Below, piece after piece: positions 10,501-19,317 of a DNA stretch of 64,000 nt. The DNA lies in NCBI RefSeq assembly GCF_000178455.1, contig NZ_ADNU01000037.1, positions 45,566-109,565 on the forward strand. Reading direction: 5' to 3'. The position numbers and the translations under genes are program-made. Numbering within the stretch: the first letter of the stretch is position 1; every line of letters starts with the position of its first letter. This stretch comes from Brevibacterium mcbrellneri ATCC 49030 (lineage in GTDB: Bacteria; Actinomycetota; Actinomycetes; Actinomycetales; Brevibacteriaceae). The notes beneath the pieces were generated by a model, which saw nothing but the letters and a program-made list of their open reading frames with translations, did no database searches and was not told where the DNA came from.

Positions 10501-10919
10501 TGGGACTGGCCTCGTTGATTGGTCTTCTCATGCTGATCGGTGTTGTAGTCACTAACGCGATCGTGCTGATTGACCTCATCAACCACTTCCGTGCTCACGG
10601 TGTGGACCTGCGTACCGCGGTGGTCAACGGCGCTCGTTTGAGGTTCCGACCCATCATCATGACCGCAGCTGCCACGATCTTCGCGCTGATTCCGATGGCA
10701 CTTGGCCTCACTGGTGGAGGCGGTGTGTTCATCTCCAAACCGCTGGCCATTGTGGTGATCGGTGGACTTGTGAGCTCAACCCTGCTGACCCTGATCCTGG
10801 TGCCCGTTCTGTACCAGCTGATCGAAGGCTTCAAGGAACGTCGCCGCGAAAAGAAGATCATCAAGGAAATGGCACGGTCAAGCGTGATCGACAAGGCCGA
10901 AGCACGCAGTGAAAGCTGA
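7554..10919 (+). CDS. RND-superfamily efflux transporter (AcrB/HAE1-like)
   Basis: Large proton-driven permease of 1121 residues with the duplicated RND layout: one membrane segment, a big external loop, then a six-segment bundle, twice. The motif GRVVDDSIVV places the Asp pair (D401-D402) expected for the TM4 proton relay. A basic, charged cytoplasmic insert of about 85 residues (494-580) separates the two halves. I place the start at the GTG at 7554 because AGAGGA lies 7 bases upstream; the TTG at 7521 has no ribosome site. No membrane-fusion or outer-membrane partner is nearby, as expected in a monoderm. The downstream CPBP gene overlaps it by 11 bases. Substrate is unknown. Confidence 0.92.
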   Translation: MKHLVRLSLRNRSLIALVTVVAIIFGTIATFSLKKELFPSFDVPQAIVISQYPGAAPEAVEREVTDPLESALAGVQSVDEVSSSSSTGNSQITVTTKYGTSSDDVVRELQRAVSQVESQLPDGVTPTVVAGSVDDFPVLVMSVSGDDIEKLSKDLEDIAVPEMKKIDGVRDASVSGQTQKQIEIRVKKKRMEDKGVQLDELAQILKTNGVPVSAGELKASNGAAPVEVGKRLTSVDDIKNLYVTGEEDGEPEPVKVSDVADIELKDEPITSISRSNGKDALTIQVLKKPDSNTVDVAEGVKDVLPELEKKIGNNAEFTTVFDQSPYINQSIEDLVREGGLGLIFAVLVILVFLLSFRATAITAISIPLSLLVTMLAIWRTGYSLNMLTLAALTMSIGRVVDDSIVVIESIRRRQTLGGTKFANIFAAVSEVAGAITSSTLTTVAVFTPLAFITGQTGELFRPFALTTSIALLSSLLVSLTIVPVLAYWFLRARESRVKLTRSDKQEIRSLRKENLKQWKKERKESRKRARAGGTGPRRATSEMPMVGKTAASVLGEDEGSVAEVDELASLKSPETRLQKTYTPVVRWATRHPVITIVVSVVLLVGTLAMTPLLKTEFLGDTGEETVQAQQTFEPGVGLEEAGKQAEKVEEVLSKTPGVESYQFSIGDAGLSFGSDGGGLSGDYFINLETGASTSEVSADIQKRFDELDGVGELEVMSATSSPGGDSIDLTLTSNDTKALEDGVKKLTEELKDVDGVQTVTNDLQAVQPIVQVSVDAKKAKEKGLTEAQVSEYVQRAIEGQDIGDLIVDSSTRSVKLFDGSADTVKKLEDLKIPYTEQIVQASPIPGMPGTPTTEEKTVRLSKIAKVEEIKTAPVIRHSGGLRSAQISVTPSGDNLGQVVQAVNNKVDETELPSGVTQDTSGVGAEQADAFKQMGLAMLAAILIVFVILVATFKSLIQPLILLVSIPFAATGSIGLLLLTDTPLGLASLIGLLMLIGVVVTNAIVLIDLINHFRAHGVDLRTAVVNGARLRFRPIIMTAAATIFALIPMALGLTGGGGVFISKPLAIVVIGGLVSSTLLTLILVPVLYQLIEGFKERRREKKIIKEMARSSVIDKAEARSES

Positions 10920-11688
10920 CCGTTCCCGCTGGGGAACTGAACTCGCACTGATCGCGGCTGTCTCACTGGGACAGTCCGCGATCTACGCGATTGTGCGCCT
11001 CGTTGACATTTCTACCCGCGGCCCCATCTCTGACGCACAGGCCAAACTCAACACCTCGGAGTCCATCCGTCCGCTCTTTGACTTGCTGTACCAGCTGTTA
11101 GGGATTGGGTTTGCGGTGGTCCCGGTGGCCCTTGCTCTGTGGCTCATGGCCCGTGACAAGGACACCGCCCCATCCGCCCCGTCACTGCGCACACGCATGG
11201 GGTGGCCCGGCAACCTGCGTGGCTGGCTGGTTCACATTTTGTGGGGTGCGGGCCTATTCGCGGTGATCGGTGTAGGCACTTTGGGGGTCTACTTCCTGGG
11301 GCGCACGCTGGGGATCACAGCACAGATCACGCCCAATAACCTAAACGCCTACTGGTGGACCGTTCCCGTGCTCATCCTGCACGCCATCAAGAACGGGGTT
11401 TTAGAGGAAGTCTTGCTTCTGGGCTACGCCACCGACCGGTTACACAAAATGCGCATCAGCCCATGGGTGGCAATCATCAGCCTGGCGCTATTTCGTGGCT
11501 CTTACCACTTGTACCAGGGGATCGGGCCGTTTGTGGGCAATGTGCTCATGGGCCTGCTCTTTGGCTACCTATACTTCTTTGGCCCGCGTTCTATCCGCGG
11601 TTCAGTCATGCCGTTTGTGTGGGCGCACACGTTCATTGACGTGGTGGGGTTTACCGCACCTGGAATCCTGCAGGCTGTAGACGCATAA
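10909..11688 (+). CDS. CPBP-family intramembrane metalloprotease homologue
   Basis: Polytopic protein of 259 residues in the CPBP (CAAX protease and bacteriocin-processing) family. The EE motif is seen as NGVLEEVLLLGY, the second motif as LFRGSYHLYQG, and the third His as FVWAHTFIDV. The Arg common in EExxxR is Leu here, which recurs in an actinobacterial subgroup, so protease activity is likely but unproven. The GTG start lies inside the 3' end of the RND gene (11-base overlap), which implies translational coupling and perhaps a role in processing or quality control of that transporter. Confidence 0.87.
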   Translation: MKADRSRWGTELALIAAVSLGQSAIYAIVRLVDISTRGPISDAQAKLNTSESIRPLFDLLYQLLGIGFAVVPVALALWLMARDKDTAPSAPSLRTRMGWPGNLRGWLVHILWGAGLFAVIGVGTLGVYFLGRTLGITAQITPNNLNAYWWTVPVLILHAIKNGVLEEVLLLGYATDRLHKMRISPWVAIISLALFRGSYHLYQGIGPFVGNVLMGLLFGYLYFFGPRSIRGSVMPFVWAHTFIDVVGFTAPGILQAVDA

Positions 11689-11731
11689 GACGTGTCGCTG
11701 TAAAAAGCGCTGGCTTAAAACAGTGCCAGGC

Positions 11732-12376
11732 TTAAATCACAACCTCGCCCTGAGGTGTGGTGAATGTGGCCGAAATGAGGCCGGGCGCCGCATTGGGTGC
11801 CGTCCAGTCGATCCCAATCTCTGGAATCGGCTTAGGGTCGTCAGTTCCCAGCCATTCGCGCACCCTGTCGCGGTTACCTGCTATCTGCAAGGACTTGATC
11901 GCAACGTCACTACTTGGTGACTTCCAGTGCCCCGGCTGATCGGCAACGGGTGACAGCCAGTGAATGAAGTACGGCAACTGAGGGTCTGCCATGAGCCCCT
12001 TGACGCCGATCTGCTTCCATTCGAGTTCCGGGCCATCAACGGCTTGACGGTTACCGTCAACAGCCTTGCGCCCCAGACGCTCCTCTACGCTAGTCAGATC
12101 GTCGGTGCGCACGCACCAACCCATCCAGCCGCCGCCCAGCTCGGACCGTGCACGCACCGCCTGGCCATAGGGGGTTGCAAAAGCTGCCGGGTGTTCAAGC
12201 GCCTCGACGACCTCAACATAGTGGCCACCCGTAAGAGGGAAAATCAGGTTGCGGGTTCCGAAGCGTGGATGCACTCCACCGTCGTAAAAGGACAAGCCGA
12301 GTTTCTCAGCCAGGCGTTCTGCTGTTGCCTGGTATCCATCTGGCTGTGCCGCAAACGAAAGATGATCCAAGTGCAT
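11732..12376 (-). CDS. VOC/glyoxalase-like domain protein
   Basis: Vicinal-oxygen-chelate fold protein of about 214 residues, resembling the glyoxalase_3-type family by its N-terminal HLDHLSFAA and the central NLIFPLTGGHYVEVVEAL. The function is unassigned; members include lyases, dioxygenases and resistance proteins. I take the ATG ending at 12376; a GTG at 12394 adds six residues. Neither start has a ribosome site. The first codons form one arm of a perfect 16-bp inverted repeat. The gene lies downstream of ppa on the same strand and converges on the CPBP gene. Confidence 0.8.
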   Translation of the reverse strand: MHLDHLSFAAQPDGYQATAERLAEKLGLSFYDGGVHPRFGTRNLIFPLTGGHYVEVVEALEHPAAFATPYGQAVRARSELGGGWMGWCVRTDDLTSVEERLGRKAVDGNRQAVDGPELEWKQIGVKGLMADPQLPYFIHWLSPVADQPGHWKSPSSDVAIKSLQIAGNRDRVREWLGTDDPKPIPEIGIDWTAPNAAPGLISATFTTPQGEVVI

Positions 12377-12411
12377 GTGTGTACTGTGACACACGGCACT
12401 TGGATCATCTT
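12359..12411. repeat. Perfect 16-bp inverted repeat spanning the VOC gene start
   Basis: AAGATGATCCAAGTGC at 12359-12374 and its exact reverse complement at 12396-12411 flank a 21-base spacer. The VOC start codon sits at the junction of the spacer and one arm, so an mRNA hairpin would hold the first codons. The spacer itself contains GTGT/ACAC words that could pair. There is no T-run, so this does not look like a terminator. Confidence 0.85.
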
Positions 12412-12412
12412 G

Positions 12413-12426
12413 TTAGGTCAACCTAA
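12413..12426. promoter_or_regulatory. TTAGGT-CA-ACCTAA palindrome, DtxR/IdeR-like partial box
   Basis: A perfect 6+6 inverted repeat lies between ppa and the VOC gene, directly upstream of the long hairpin. TTAGGT...CCTAA shares most of the first 14 positions of the actinobacterial iron-box consensus as I recall it, but the distal part is missing. It could be an operator for the VOC gene. Weak evidence. Confidence 0.35.
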
Positions 12427-12447
12427 TTATGAGATTGCCCGTTGGCA

Positions 12448-12463
12448 CTTCAGATCGCTGAAG
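12448..12463 (-). terminator. Weak hairpin after ppa
   Basis: CTTCAG-ATCG-CTGAAG forms a 6-bp stem 15 bases past the ppa stop, with no T-run. It could be a weak terminator or processing site between ppa and the VOC gene. Confidence 0.35.
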
Positions 12464-12477
12464 CACAAACGATCAGC

Positions 12478-12966
12478 TCAGTGTCCTTCGGACTTGAAGC
12501 GCTCGATCGACTCGTTCACGATACGCTCGGCTTCTTCGCGGCCAGCCCATTCGGAACCCTTGACGTACTTGCCTGGCTCCAGGTCCTTATAGTGAACAAA
12601 GAAGTGCTCAATCGCATCGAGCTGGAACTTCGAAATGTCTTTCACATCAGTGATGTCGTCGAAGCGTGGGTCATCGGCGAGAACAGCCAGAACCTTGTCG
12701 TCACCACCAGCTTCGTCAACCATCTTGAAAACACCAATAGGGCGAGCGTCAAGCTGGCAACCAGGGAACACTGATTCGTGGAGCAGAACCAGAACGTCCA
12801 GTGGGTCACCGTCTTCACCCAAGGTGTCTTCGAAGTACCCGTAGTCGGTGGGGTAAGCCATCGAGGTGAACAGGTAGCGGTCCAGTTTGACGCGCCCGGT
12901 TTCGTGGTCCACTTCGTACTTGTTGCGCGAACCGGCAGGAATTTCGATTGTGGCCAAAAGCTCCAT
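12478..12966 (-). CDS. ppa: Inorganic pyrophosphatase (family I)
   Basis: Hydrolyses pyrophosphate to phosphate and pulls biosynthetic reactions forward in the cytoplasm. The 162-residue length is that of bacterial family I enzymes. The catalytic signature DGDPLDVLV carries the DxDPxD aspartates, with [11 protein letters not shown] before it. The gene is divergent from dacB, the arrangement also found in mycobacteria (ppa beside the dacB-tilS-hpt-ftsH cluster). The C-terminal Arg/Glu-rich helix ends in SEGH. Confidence 0.97.
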   Translation of the reverse strand: MELLATIEIPAGSRNKYEVDHETGRVKLDRYLFTSMAYPTDYGYFEDTLGEDGDPLDVLVLLHESVFPGCQLDARPIGVFKMVDEAGGDDKVLAVLADDPRFDDITDVKDISKFQLDAIEHFFVHYKDLEPGKYVKGSEWAGREEAERIVNESIERFKSEGH

Positions 12967-13067
12967 GAATGCTCCATTTCTGGCTAGTGCTGGCTAGTAG
13001 GCACGCGCGGAAAACGCGCCTGAGAGATACCTCCCTTAGCATAGAGAATAATAAGCGGAGTGCACTG

Positions 13068-14534
13068 GTGAAAGCACCACCCCTCACCCACAATCTCAAT
13101 TGGAAGAGTATGACCAGTCGAAAAGCCCGTCGTCGTCAAGAACACAACCGAAAGAACGGTCTAGTGATCACCAGCGCAGGAGTGATCGTAGCGCTCGCAG
13201 GTTATGGAGCTCTTGACGTAGCGGACATCGCTCCTGGTTTCCTCACCACCAAGCCCCCCATCGAAGTGCAGGCACTTCCGCAGCCCGAGCCTGAATCGCA
13301 CAGTTCTGTCGACATGCCCGCGCTGGCAGATGACGCGCCTGTGCCACACGATCTGAAACAGCGGCTCGACCCCATTTTTGACTCCGCAAAAGACCCTTCC
13401 GCGTTCTCTGCCGAAGTCCGGGACGCCAAAACAGGCGACACACTCTATGACAAGGACGCCAACCGAGCCCGGACACCCGCCTCGGTCACAAAAGTCCTCA
13501 CCGCCACCGCAGCTCTGGATGCGCTGGGGCCTTCCAGCCGATTCACAACAGAAACCCTCCTTGACGGTGACACCCTGTTTCTTAAAGGTGGGGGAGACGT
13601 ATTACTTGGCGCCGGCGAGTCCGACCCCAACTCAATCATTGGGCACGCAGGGCTGGGAACACTGGCAGAAACCACCTCGGCGTTCTTAAAGGACCGAGGT
13701 CGCACCTCCGTGACGTTGCGCGCGGACGTTTCCCGGTATGAGGGCGCCGACTTTCGCAAGAAATGGGACCGGGCAGACATTGGCAACGGCTATATCGCGC
13801 CCGTCAAACCGTTCATGGTGGACGCCGGGTTGGTGAAGCGCGCACGCTTTTCTTCGCGTGAACAAGACCCCGTGAACCGTGCCGTCAAAGACTTTGAAAA
13901 GGCGCTCAAAGACCGCGGGATCGACGTGAAGGTGGAAAAGCCCCAAGCGACGCCGGAGTCTGCTGAGAAAGCAGCTCAAGTGGAATCGGCCCCGGTCAGC
14001 AGCGTGATCCGATACATGCTCTTGCACTCCGACAACGTGGTCGCAGAAAACTTGGGTGTCGAAGTGGCCATCAAACGTGGCGACAAACCAGGGCTTGAGG
14101 CCTCCCCGCAAGCTGTGCTCAATCAGCTTAAGGACATGAAACTCGACACAGCGTCGATCACCTTGGGCGACACGTCAGGGCTTAACTACGACAACCGCAT
14201 TTCGCCCAACGAACTTACCCAGATCATCACCAGTGTCGCCCAACGTGAAGAACTGGCTGAACTTCTCCCTAACATGCCGGTGGGAGGGCTGTCTGGCACG
14301 CTCGTCAAACGTTATGACGACCCAGAAACTGAGTCAGCTGCCGGAGTCGTCAGCGCCAAAACCGGAACCTTGGCAACTGTGACCAGCCTGTCCGGTGTAG
14401 TTACCACCAAGGACGGTCGCCTCCTCACCTTCACCATCATGGCCGACGGCCTAGAACGCGGCGGGGCAGGCGAAGCGCGTCAAATCGTAGACAAAGCAGT
14501 TACTGTGTTAGCAGAATGTGGGTGCTCAGGGTGA
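13068..14534 (+). CDS. dacB: D-alanyl-D-alanine carboxypeptidase/endopeptidase (PBP4 type)
   Basis: Class C low-molecular-weight penicillin-binding protein that trims peptidoglycan stem peptides outside the membrane. The serine-hydrolase triad is visible: TPASVTKVL (SxxK), LLHSDNVVAEN (SxN) and VSAKTGTLA (KTG). A basic N-terminus followed by a hydrophobic stretch (about residues 28-45) is a membrane anchor or signal. I choose the GTG at 13068, which has GCGGAG at suitable spacing and gives 488 residues; the ATG at 13110 is the alternative. It heads a run of overlapping genes through tilS towards ftsH. Confidence 0.93.
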   Translation: MKAPPLTHNLNWKSMTSRKARRRQEHNRKNGLVITSAGVIVALAGYGALDVADIAPGFLTTKPPIEVQALPQPEPESHSSVDMPALADDAPVPHDLKQRLDPIFDSAKDPSAFSAEVRDAKTGDTLYDKDANRARTPASVTKVLTATAALDALGPSSRFTTETLLDGDTLFLKGGGDVLLGAGESDPNSIIGHAGLGTLAETTSAFLKDRGRTSVTLRADVSRYEGADFRKKWDRADIGNGYIAPVKPFMVDAGLVKRARFSSREQDPVNRAVKDFEKALKDRGIDVKVEKPQATPESAEKAAQVESAPVSSVIRYMLLHSDNVVAENLGVEVAIKRGDKPGLEASPQAVLNQLKDMKLDTASITLGDTSGLNYDNRISPNELTQIITSVAQREELAELLPNMPVGGLSGTLVKRYDDPETESAAGVVSAKTGTLATVTSLSGVVTTKDGRLLTFTIMADGLERGGAGEARQIVDKAVTVLAECGCSG

Positions 14535-15529
14535 CCGAACAACCTTTTCACGTGCCCACAGTTGTGCGCACCGGACGTGAACTCGTAGCCCCCGGACCCA
14601 TTCCTGACGCGGACACTGCCCGCACCCTGGTGCAGGATCTGCGCGAAGCTGCGGACACCTCGGTCGATTTGGTCCTCCGCACCGTCAACCTGCCGCGGGA
14701 ATGGGAAGACGCTGTTCGCAACACCGTCACCGGCGACACCGTGTTAGTGGTCGACCGGGTGGGGTGGCTCACCGCTAACGCCCAGACATTCGCAGAACTG
14801 GGCGCCAGTTTCATGACCCCGCCCAAACCCTCCATCTTCCGCATCAACCCAGTGGTTCGCGTGGGTTCCGCGCAACTGGGCACCGTGCTTGCCGTCCTGG
14901 CCGGGCGGGTCCTAGGGCAGTTCGATCCGCTGGGCTCCCACCGCAGGCTCATGCTGGTCGCACCCAATGTGTTAGAAACTGAGCGGCGGCTTGAAGTGAA
15001 TCCCCGCGACTTCCGCCTGTGGGTGACCCTGCACGAAACAACCCACCGCGTGCAGTTCGCCATGGCCCCGTGGCTGCGGGACTACATGATTGAGCGGGTG
15101 AGCATCCTGGTACAAAAGTCCACGCAGGACGAAAACTGGATTGAAGCGCTCAAAGGTGGGTCCCTGCTCGACGCCATCACCACCCCCGACAAACGTCAAG
15201 CAGTCAACGAAATCACCGCGGTCATGAGCGTGCTCGAAGGCCACGCGGACGTCGTCATGGACTCGTGTGGGCCATCCGTGATCCCCACTGTTGCCAGAAT
15301 CCGCAGGGCATTCGACCGCAGGCGAGCCACCAGCGTCAACGGGCTGGGGCGCCTGCTGGGGTTCCAAAACAAAATGGATCAGTACACCACTGGTGCCGCG
15401 TTCATCCGCGGAGTCGTGAAACACCGTGGCCACGCCGGACTGCACCCACTGTGGCAAGCGCCTGAAAACCTGCCAACTAAGGCGGAACTGGGCAACCCCG
15501 AACTCTGGCTGGAGCGCATCCGTGCCTAG
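14531..15529 (+). CDS. Zinc-dependent metalloprotease, DUF2342/F420-biosynthesis-associated family
   Basis: A 332-residue zincin-like protein with the HExxH motif in TLHETTHRVQFAM and a downstream Glu-rich segment (MSVLEGHADVVMD) that can supply the third ligand. This family sits conservatively between dacB and tilS in actinobacteria and has been labelled coenzyme-F420-associated in databases, without proof of that role. The GTG at 14531 overlaps the dacB stop as GTGA; an ATG at 14516 is possible. No signal peptide is visible, so it is likely cytoplasmic. The physiological substrate is unknown. Confidence 0.88.
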   Translation: MTEQPFHVPTVVRTGRELVAPGPIPDADTARTLVQDLREAADTSVDLVLRTVNLPREWEDAVRNTVTGDTVLVVDRVGWLTANAQTFAELGASFMTPPKPSIFRINPVVRVGSAQLGTVLAVLAGRVLGQFDPLGSHRRLMLVAPNVLETERRLEVNPRDFRLWVTLHETTHRVQFAMAPWLRDYMIERVSILVQKSTQDENWIEALKGGSLLDAITTPDKRQAVNEITAVMSVLEGHADVVMDSCGPSVIPTVARIRRAFDRRRATSVNGLGRLLGFQNKMDQYTTGAAFIRGVVKHRGHAGLHPLWQAPENLPTKAELGNPELWLERIRA

Positions 15530-16502
15530 ACGACCCAGGCTGGATCCCGCCTCGGCGAAAATCCGCAAAGCTGTCGAAGACGCGCTGGAACCCGGTCACA
15601 CCTACCTCATTGCGGTATCTGGGGGAGCGGACTCCATGAGCCTGGCCGCCGCGTGCGCGTTTCTCACCCGCAAGGACTATGAGTTTGTAGCGGTCACCGT
15701 TGACCACGGGTTACAGGAAGGAAGCGCCGAGGTCGCAGCCCGCACCCAGCGCGCGCTGACTGACCTGGGACTCACCGCAACTGTTGAAACAGCGGAGGTG
15801 ACGGCGACCTCGGACGGCCTTGAAGCCGACGCACGCACTGCCCGGTACGCGGCCCTCGACCGGGTAGCCAAGGAGAGGGGAGCTGCGGGCGTTCTGCTGG
15901 CCCACACACAAAACGACCAGGCCGAAACCGTGCTGTTGGGGCTCCTACGGGGCTCCGGCGCGCGATCCCTTGCCGGCATGAGGCCCCGCGCCGGCCGGTA
16001 CATCCGCCCACTGTTGGGCATTACCCGGGCCGAAACAGAATCCGCCACCACCGCGCAAAACATCCCCGTGTGGAACGACCCCATGAACTCAGACCCCAGC
16101 TTCACACGGGTCAAAGTGCGCACCCAGCTGATGCCCGCGCTCGCCGAGGTCGCAGGCTCCGGCGTTTACGCCAACCTGGCACGCACCGCCCACCTGCTAG
16201 CCATGGACTCCGACGAACTGGAATCCCAAACCGACGCCCAGGCGCACATCCGCGGCGACACACTTCTGCACACCGCCGCTGAGTTGCCCGCCGCGTTGCG
16301 CACGCGCGTGATCCGGGACTGGCTGTGGCAATTCTCGCCCACCAACGAAGCGGGCTTCCATCACGTCACCGCAATTGATGACCTGCTGACAGGAGCGCGG
16401 ACAGGAGCGGTGTCATGCCCTCCCGCCGCCGAGGTGGTCCGCACCCGCGCAGGTGACGTCCAGTTCCGCAGGTGTGACGGGCAAGCACCCATTTACAGGT
16501 AA
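15522..16502 (+). CDS. tilS: tRNA(Ile)-lysidine synthetase TilS
   Basis: Attaches lysine to C34 of the CAU-anticodon tRNA-Ile so that it reads AUA codons; essential in most bacteria. The PP-loop ATPase motif AVSGGADSMSLA is near residues 29-40 and the following VTVDHGLQEGS is typical. The length is 326 residues with the start at GTG 15522, which has GGAG upstream and overlaps the metalloprotease stop. An in-frame start 96 bases upstream lies inside that gene and is unlikely. hpt follows 36 bases later. Confidence 0.95.
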   Translation: MPRRPRLDPASAKIRKAVEDALEPGHTYLIAVSGGADSMSLAAACAFLTRKDYEFVAVTVDHGLQEGSAEVAARTQRALTDLGLTATVETAEVTATSDGLEADARTARYAALDRVAKERGAAGVLLAHTQNDQAETVLLGLLRGSGARSLAGMRPRAGRYIRPLLGITRAETESATTAQNIPVWNDPMNSDPSFTRVKVRTQLMPALAEVAGSGVYANLARTAHLLAMDSDELESQTDAQAHIRGDTLLHTAAELPAALRTRVIRDWLWQFSPTNEAGFHHVTAIDDLLTGARTGAVSCPPAAEVVRTRAGDVQFRRCDGQAPIYR

Positions 16503-16538
16503 GCTAAAACGAGCAGCGAAAACAAGAAAGGACGCAAC

Positions 16539-17090
16539 GTGGATCAGCGCGACCTGGGCGATGACATTGAAGAGATCTTGGTAACCGAAACACAGATCAA
16601 ACACCGACTCACTGAACTCGCAGCCGACATCGACCGGGACTACGAAGGCAAAGACCTTCTGGTAGTGGGAGTCCTCAAGGGCGCTGTCATGGTGATGGCT
16701 GATCTGGCCCGTGCTCTGCACTCGCACGTTCGCATGGACTGGATGGCTGTATCTTCCTACGGCTCCGGCACCAAATCTTCTGGTGTTGTCCGTATTCTTA
16801 AAGACCTCGACACAGACCTCAAAGACCAACACGTCCTGATTGTGGAAGACATTATTGACTCCGGTCTGACTCTTTCGTGGCTCCTGTCTAACTTGAAGTC
16901 CCGTGGTGCAGCGTCAGTCGAAATTTGCACCATGTTGCGCAAACCCGAAGCTCTCAAAGTCGACATTGATGTGCGTTATGTAGGCTTTGACGTTCCTAAC
17001 AAGTTTGTTGTGGGATACGGGCTAGACTACGCCGAGAAGTACCGTAACGTACCGTTTGTCGCGACGCTCGCGCCACACGTCTACAGTTAA
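16539..17090 (+). CDS. hpt: Hypoxanthine phosphoribosyltransferase
   Basis: Purine salvage enzyme that converts hypoxanthine or guanine plus PRPP to IMP or GMP. The PRPP-binding loop is [14 protein letters not shown] near residues 98-111, and the N-terminal [14 protein letters not shown] is the other family hallmark. The length of 183 residues is normal. The GTG start has AAAGGA eight bases upstream. The order tilS-hpt-ftsH is widely conserved in bacteria. Confidence 0.96.
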   Translation: MDQRDLGDDIEEILVTETQIKHRLTELAADIDRDYEGKDLLVVGVLKGAVMVMADLARALHSHVRMDWMAVSSYGSGTKSSGVVRILKDLDTDLKDQHVLIVEDIIDSGLTLSWLLSNLKSRGAASVEICTMLRKPEALKVDIDVRYVGFDVPNKFVVGYGLDYAEKYRNVPFVATLAPHVYS

Positions 17091-17133
17091 TAGACCTACA
17101 CAACAGACCCGCAAGCACGTACAGAGAGAATTA

Positions 17134-19317
17134 ATGGCCAACAACAACAACGATCTGAAACGTCGGGAACCTAAAGGGCCCGACAATAAGGATTCCAGCA
17201 AGTCCAGCGTGAAGAAGTTGACGCGTGGACCCGTCCTGTGGATCGTGCTCGCAATTGTCATCGTTTCTATTGGGATGATGTGGCTGTCCGGGGGTGGCTA
17301 CCAGCGCATCGACACCAAACAGGGACTTGAACTGCTTAACGGCAAGACCGTGGAACAGATCAAGGTTGTTGACGGTGACCAGCGTGTAGACATGGTGTTG
17401 ACCGAAGATTACAAGGTCGACGACCGGAACTACGGCAAGCGCGTGCAATTCTTCTACGTGGAGCCACGTGGAGATCAGGTCATTAAGGCAATCAACGACG
17501 CTGACATTAAAAAGGGCTACACGGACGAAGTTCCTAAGCGGTCGTTCCTCACCTCTCTGCTTCTCAACGTTATTCCGTTCGTCATCATCTTGGCTGTTTT
17601 CTGGTTCCTGCTCTCGCAGATGTCCGGGGGCGCCAAGGGGATCATGAACTTTGGTAAATCCAAAGCAAAAATGGTCAACAAAGAACACCCCGACGTCACG
17701 TTTAAAGACGTTGCGGGTGTAGACGAAGCGCTGGAAGAGCTCCAAGAAATTAAGGAGTTCTTGGCTGAACCAAAGAAGTTCACGGACTTGGGAGCCAAGA
17801 TCCCTAAGGGTGTCATGCTCTACGGCCCTCCCGGAACCGGTAAAACCCTATTGGCCCGTGCTGTTGCTGGAGAAGCGGGCGTGCCGTTCTTCTCTATTTC
17901 TGGTTCCGACTTTGTTGAAATGTACGTGGGTGTGGGTGCTTCACGTGTCCGCGACCTGTTCGAACAGGCTAAGAACAACTCACCGGCCATCATCTTCATT
18001 GACGAAATCGACGCAGTTGGTCGTCAGCGCGGTGCCGGAATGGGGGGCGGTAACGACGAACGCGAACAGACACTCAACCAGTTGCTCGTTGAGATGGACG
18101 GTTTCGACGCCACCACCAACGTGATCCTCATCGCGGCAACCAACCGCCCCGATGTTCTGGACCCCGCTCTTTTGCGTCCTGGACGTTTCGACCGCCAGGT
18201 CAACGTGGAAGTCCCCGACATGAAGGGACGCCAACACATTCTGGGAGTCCACGCGCGCAACAAACCGCTTGCGCCTGAAGTGGACCTTGGGCAAATCGCT
18301 AAACGCACCCCAGGTTTCTCTGGTGCAGACTTGGCGAACGTCCTCAACGAAGCGGCCCTGCTCACGGCACGTTCGGGTCGCACGCAGATCGACAACCGAA
18401 TCCTGGACGAAGCGATTGACCGCGTGATCGCCGGGCCACAGAAGCGTACTCGCCTCATGAACGACAAAGAACGTTTGGTCACCGCGTATCACGAAGGTGG
18501 GCACGCGCTTGTTGCCGCTGCCATGAACCACACCGACCCGGTGACAAAGGTGACCATCCTCCCGCGTGGTCGTGCACTGGGATACACCATGGTTCTTCCA
18601 AGCGAAGACAAGTACTCCACCACGCGCAATGAACTCTTAGACCAGCTTGCTTATGCGATGGGTGGGCGCGTTGCTGAAGAAATCGTGTTCCACGACCCCA
18701 CAACAGGTGCCAGCAACGACATTGAAAAAGCCACCAGCACGGCCAAGAAGATGGTCACGCAGTACGGCATGACGCAAAGCGTTGGAATGGTCAAGATCGG
18801 TGACGTTTCCTCTGAACCGTTCGCCGGACGCGGACAAGGAGCAGAAGCCCACGCATCTGACGAAACCTACCGGCAGATCGACCTGGAGATTCGCGCACTC
18901 GTTGACGCGGCACACGCTGACGCCTACCGCGCGCTGAACGAAAACCGCGACATCCTGGACCGCCTGGCTCATGAACTCCTCGAAAAGGAAACCTTGGACC
19001 AGGCACAGTTGGCAGAAATTTTTGCCGAGGTTAAGAAGGCTCCGAAGCGTGATGTGTGGCTGGCTGACCCGTCGCGTCCTGTTTCCGACATTCCGCCTAT
19101 CGCGGTTCCGGAACGTGTGCGTCCTGAAAACCCCGAGGTGTGGGAAGCGCCACTTGACGCGCCCCAAACACAACCGGGGGATTCGGGACAGCCGCCCATC
19201 GACACGCACCCAAACCCCGGTAACCAACCACCTCACACTGGTCCCGGCGCACCGGAGCCGGGCGCCGGTCCACAGCCTGGCCCAGGTGACCAACAACCAC
19301 CGTGGACTGACCGCTAA
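17134..19317 (+). CDS. ftsH: ATP-dependent zinc metalloprotease FtsH
   Basis: Membrane-anchored AAA+ protease that degrades misfolded membrane proteins and regulators. In order: a basic N-terminus, TM1 at about 33-53, an external domain, TM2 at about 142-162, Walker A GPPGTGKT near 231, Walker B IIFIDEID, the second region of homology ending LLRPGRFDR, and the zinc site HEGGH near 453. The start ATG at 17134 follows AGAGAGAA. A Pro/Gly/Gln-rich tail of about 70 residues ends the 727-residue protein, an extension shared by some actinobacterial FtsH proteins. The stop overlaps the folE start. Confidence 0.97.
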   Translation: MANNNNDLKRREPKGPDNKDSSKSSVKKLTRGPVLWIVLAIVIVSIGMMWLSGGGYQRIDTKQGLELLNGKTVEQIKVVDGDQRVDMVLTEDYKVDDRNYGKRVQFFYVEPRGDQVIKAINDADIKKGYTDEVPKRSFLTSLLLNVIPFVIILAVFWFLLSQMSGGAKGIMNFGKSKAKMVNKEHPDVTFKDVAGVDEALEELQEIKEFLAEPKKFTDLGAKIPKGVMLYGPPGTGKTLLARAVAGEAGVPFFSISGSDFVEMYVGVGASRVRDLFEQAKNNSPAIIFIDEIDAVGRQRGAGMGGGNDEREQTLNQLLVEMDGFDATTNVILIAATNRPDVLDPALLRPGRFDRQVNVEVPDMKGRQHILGVHARNKPLAPEVDLGQIAKRTPGFSGADLANVLNEAALLTARSGRTQIDNRILDEAIDRVIAGPQKRTRLMNDKERLVTAYHEGGHALVAAAMNHTDPVTKVTILPRGRALGYTMVLPSEDKYSTTRNELLDQLAYAMGGRVAEEIVFHDPTTGASNDIEKATSTAKKMVTQYGMTQSVGMVKIGDVSSEPFAGRGQGAEAHASDETYRQIDLEIRALVDAAHADAYRALNENRDILDRLAHELLEKETLDQAQLAEIFAEVKKAPKRDVWLADPSRPVSDIPPIAVPERVRPENPEVWEAPLDAPQTQPGDSGQPPIDTHPNPGNQPPHTGPGAPEPGAGPQPGPGDQQPPWTDR

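Noticed and set aside
11960..12592. 210-codon plus-strand frame across the VOC and ppa ends
   Set aside because: Antisense to two recognised proteins and runs through the intergenic hairpin; no ribosome site or family match.
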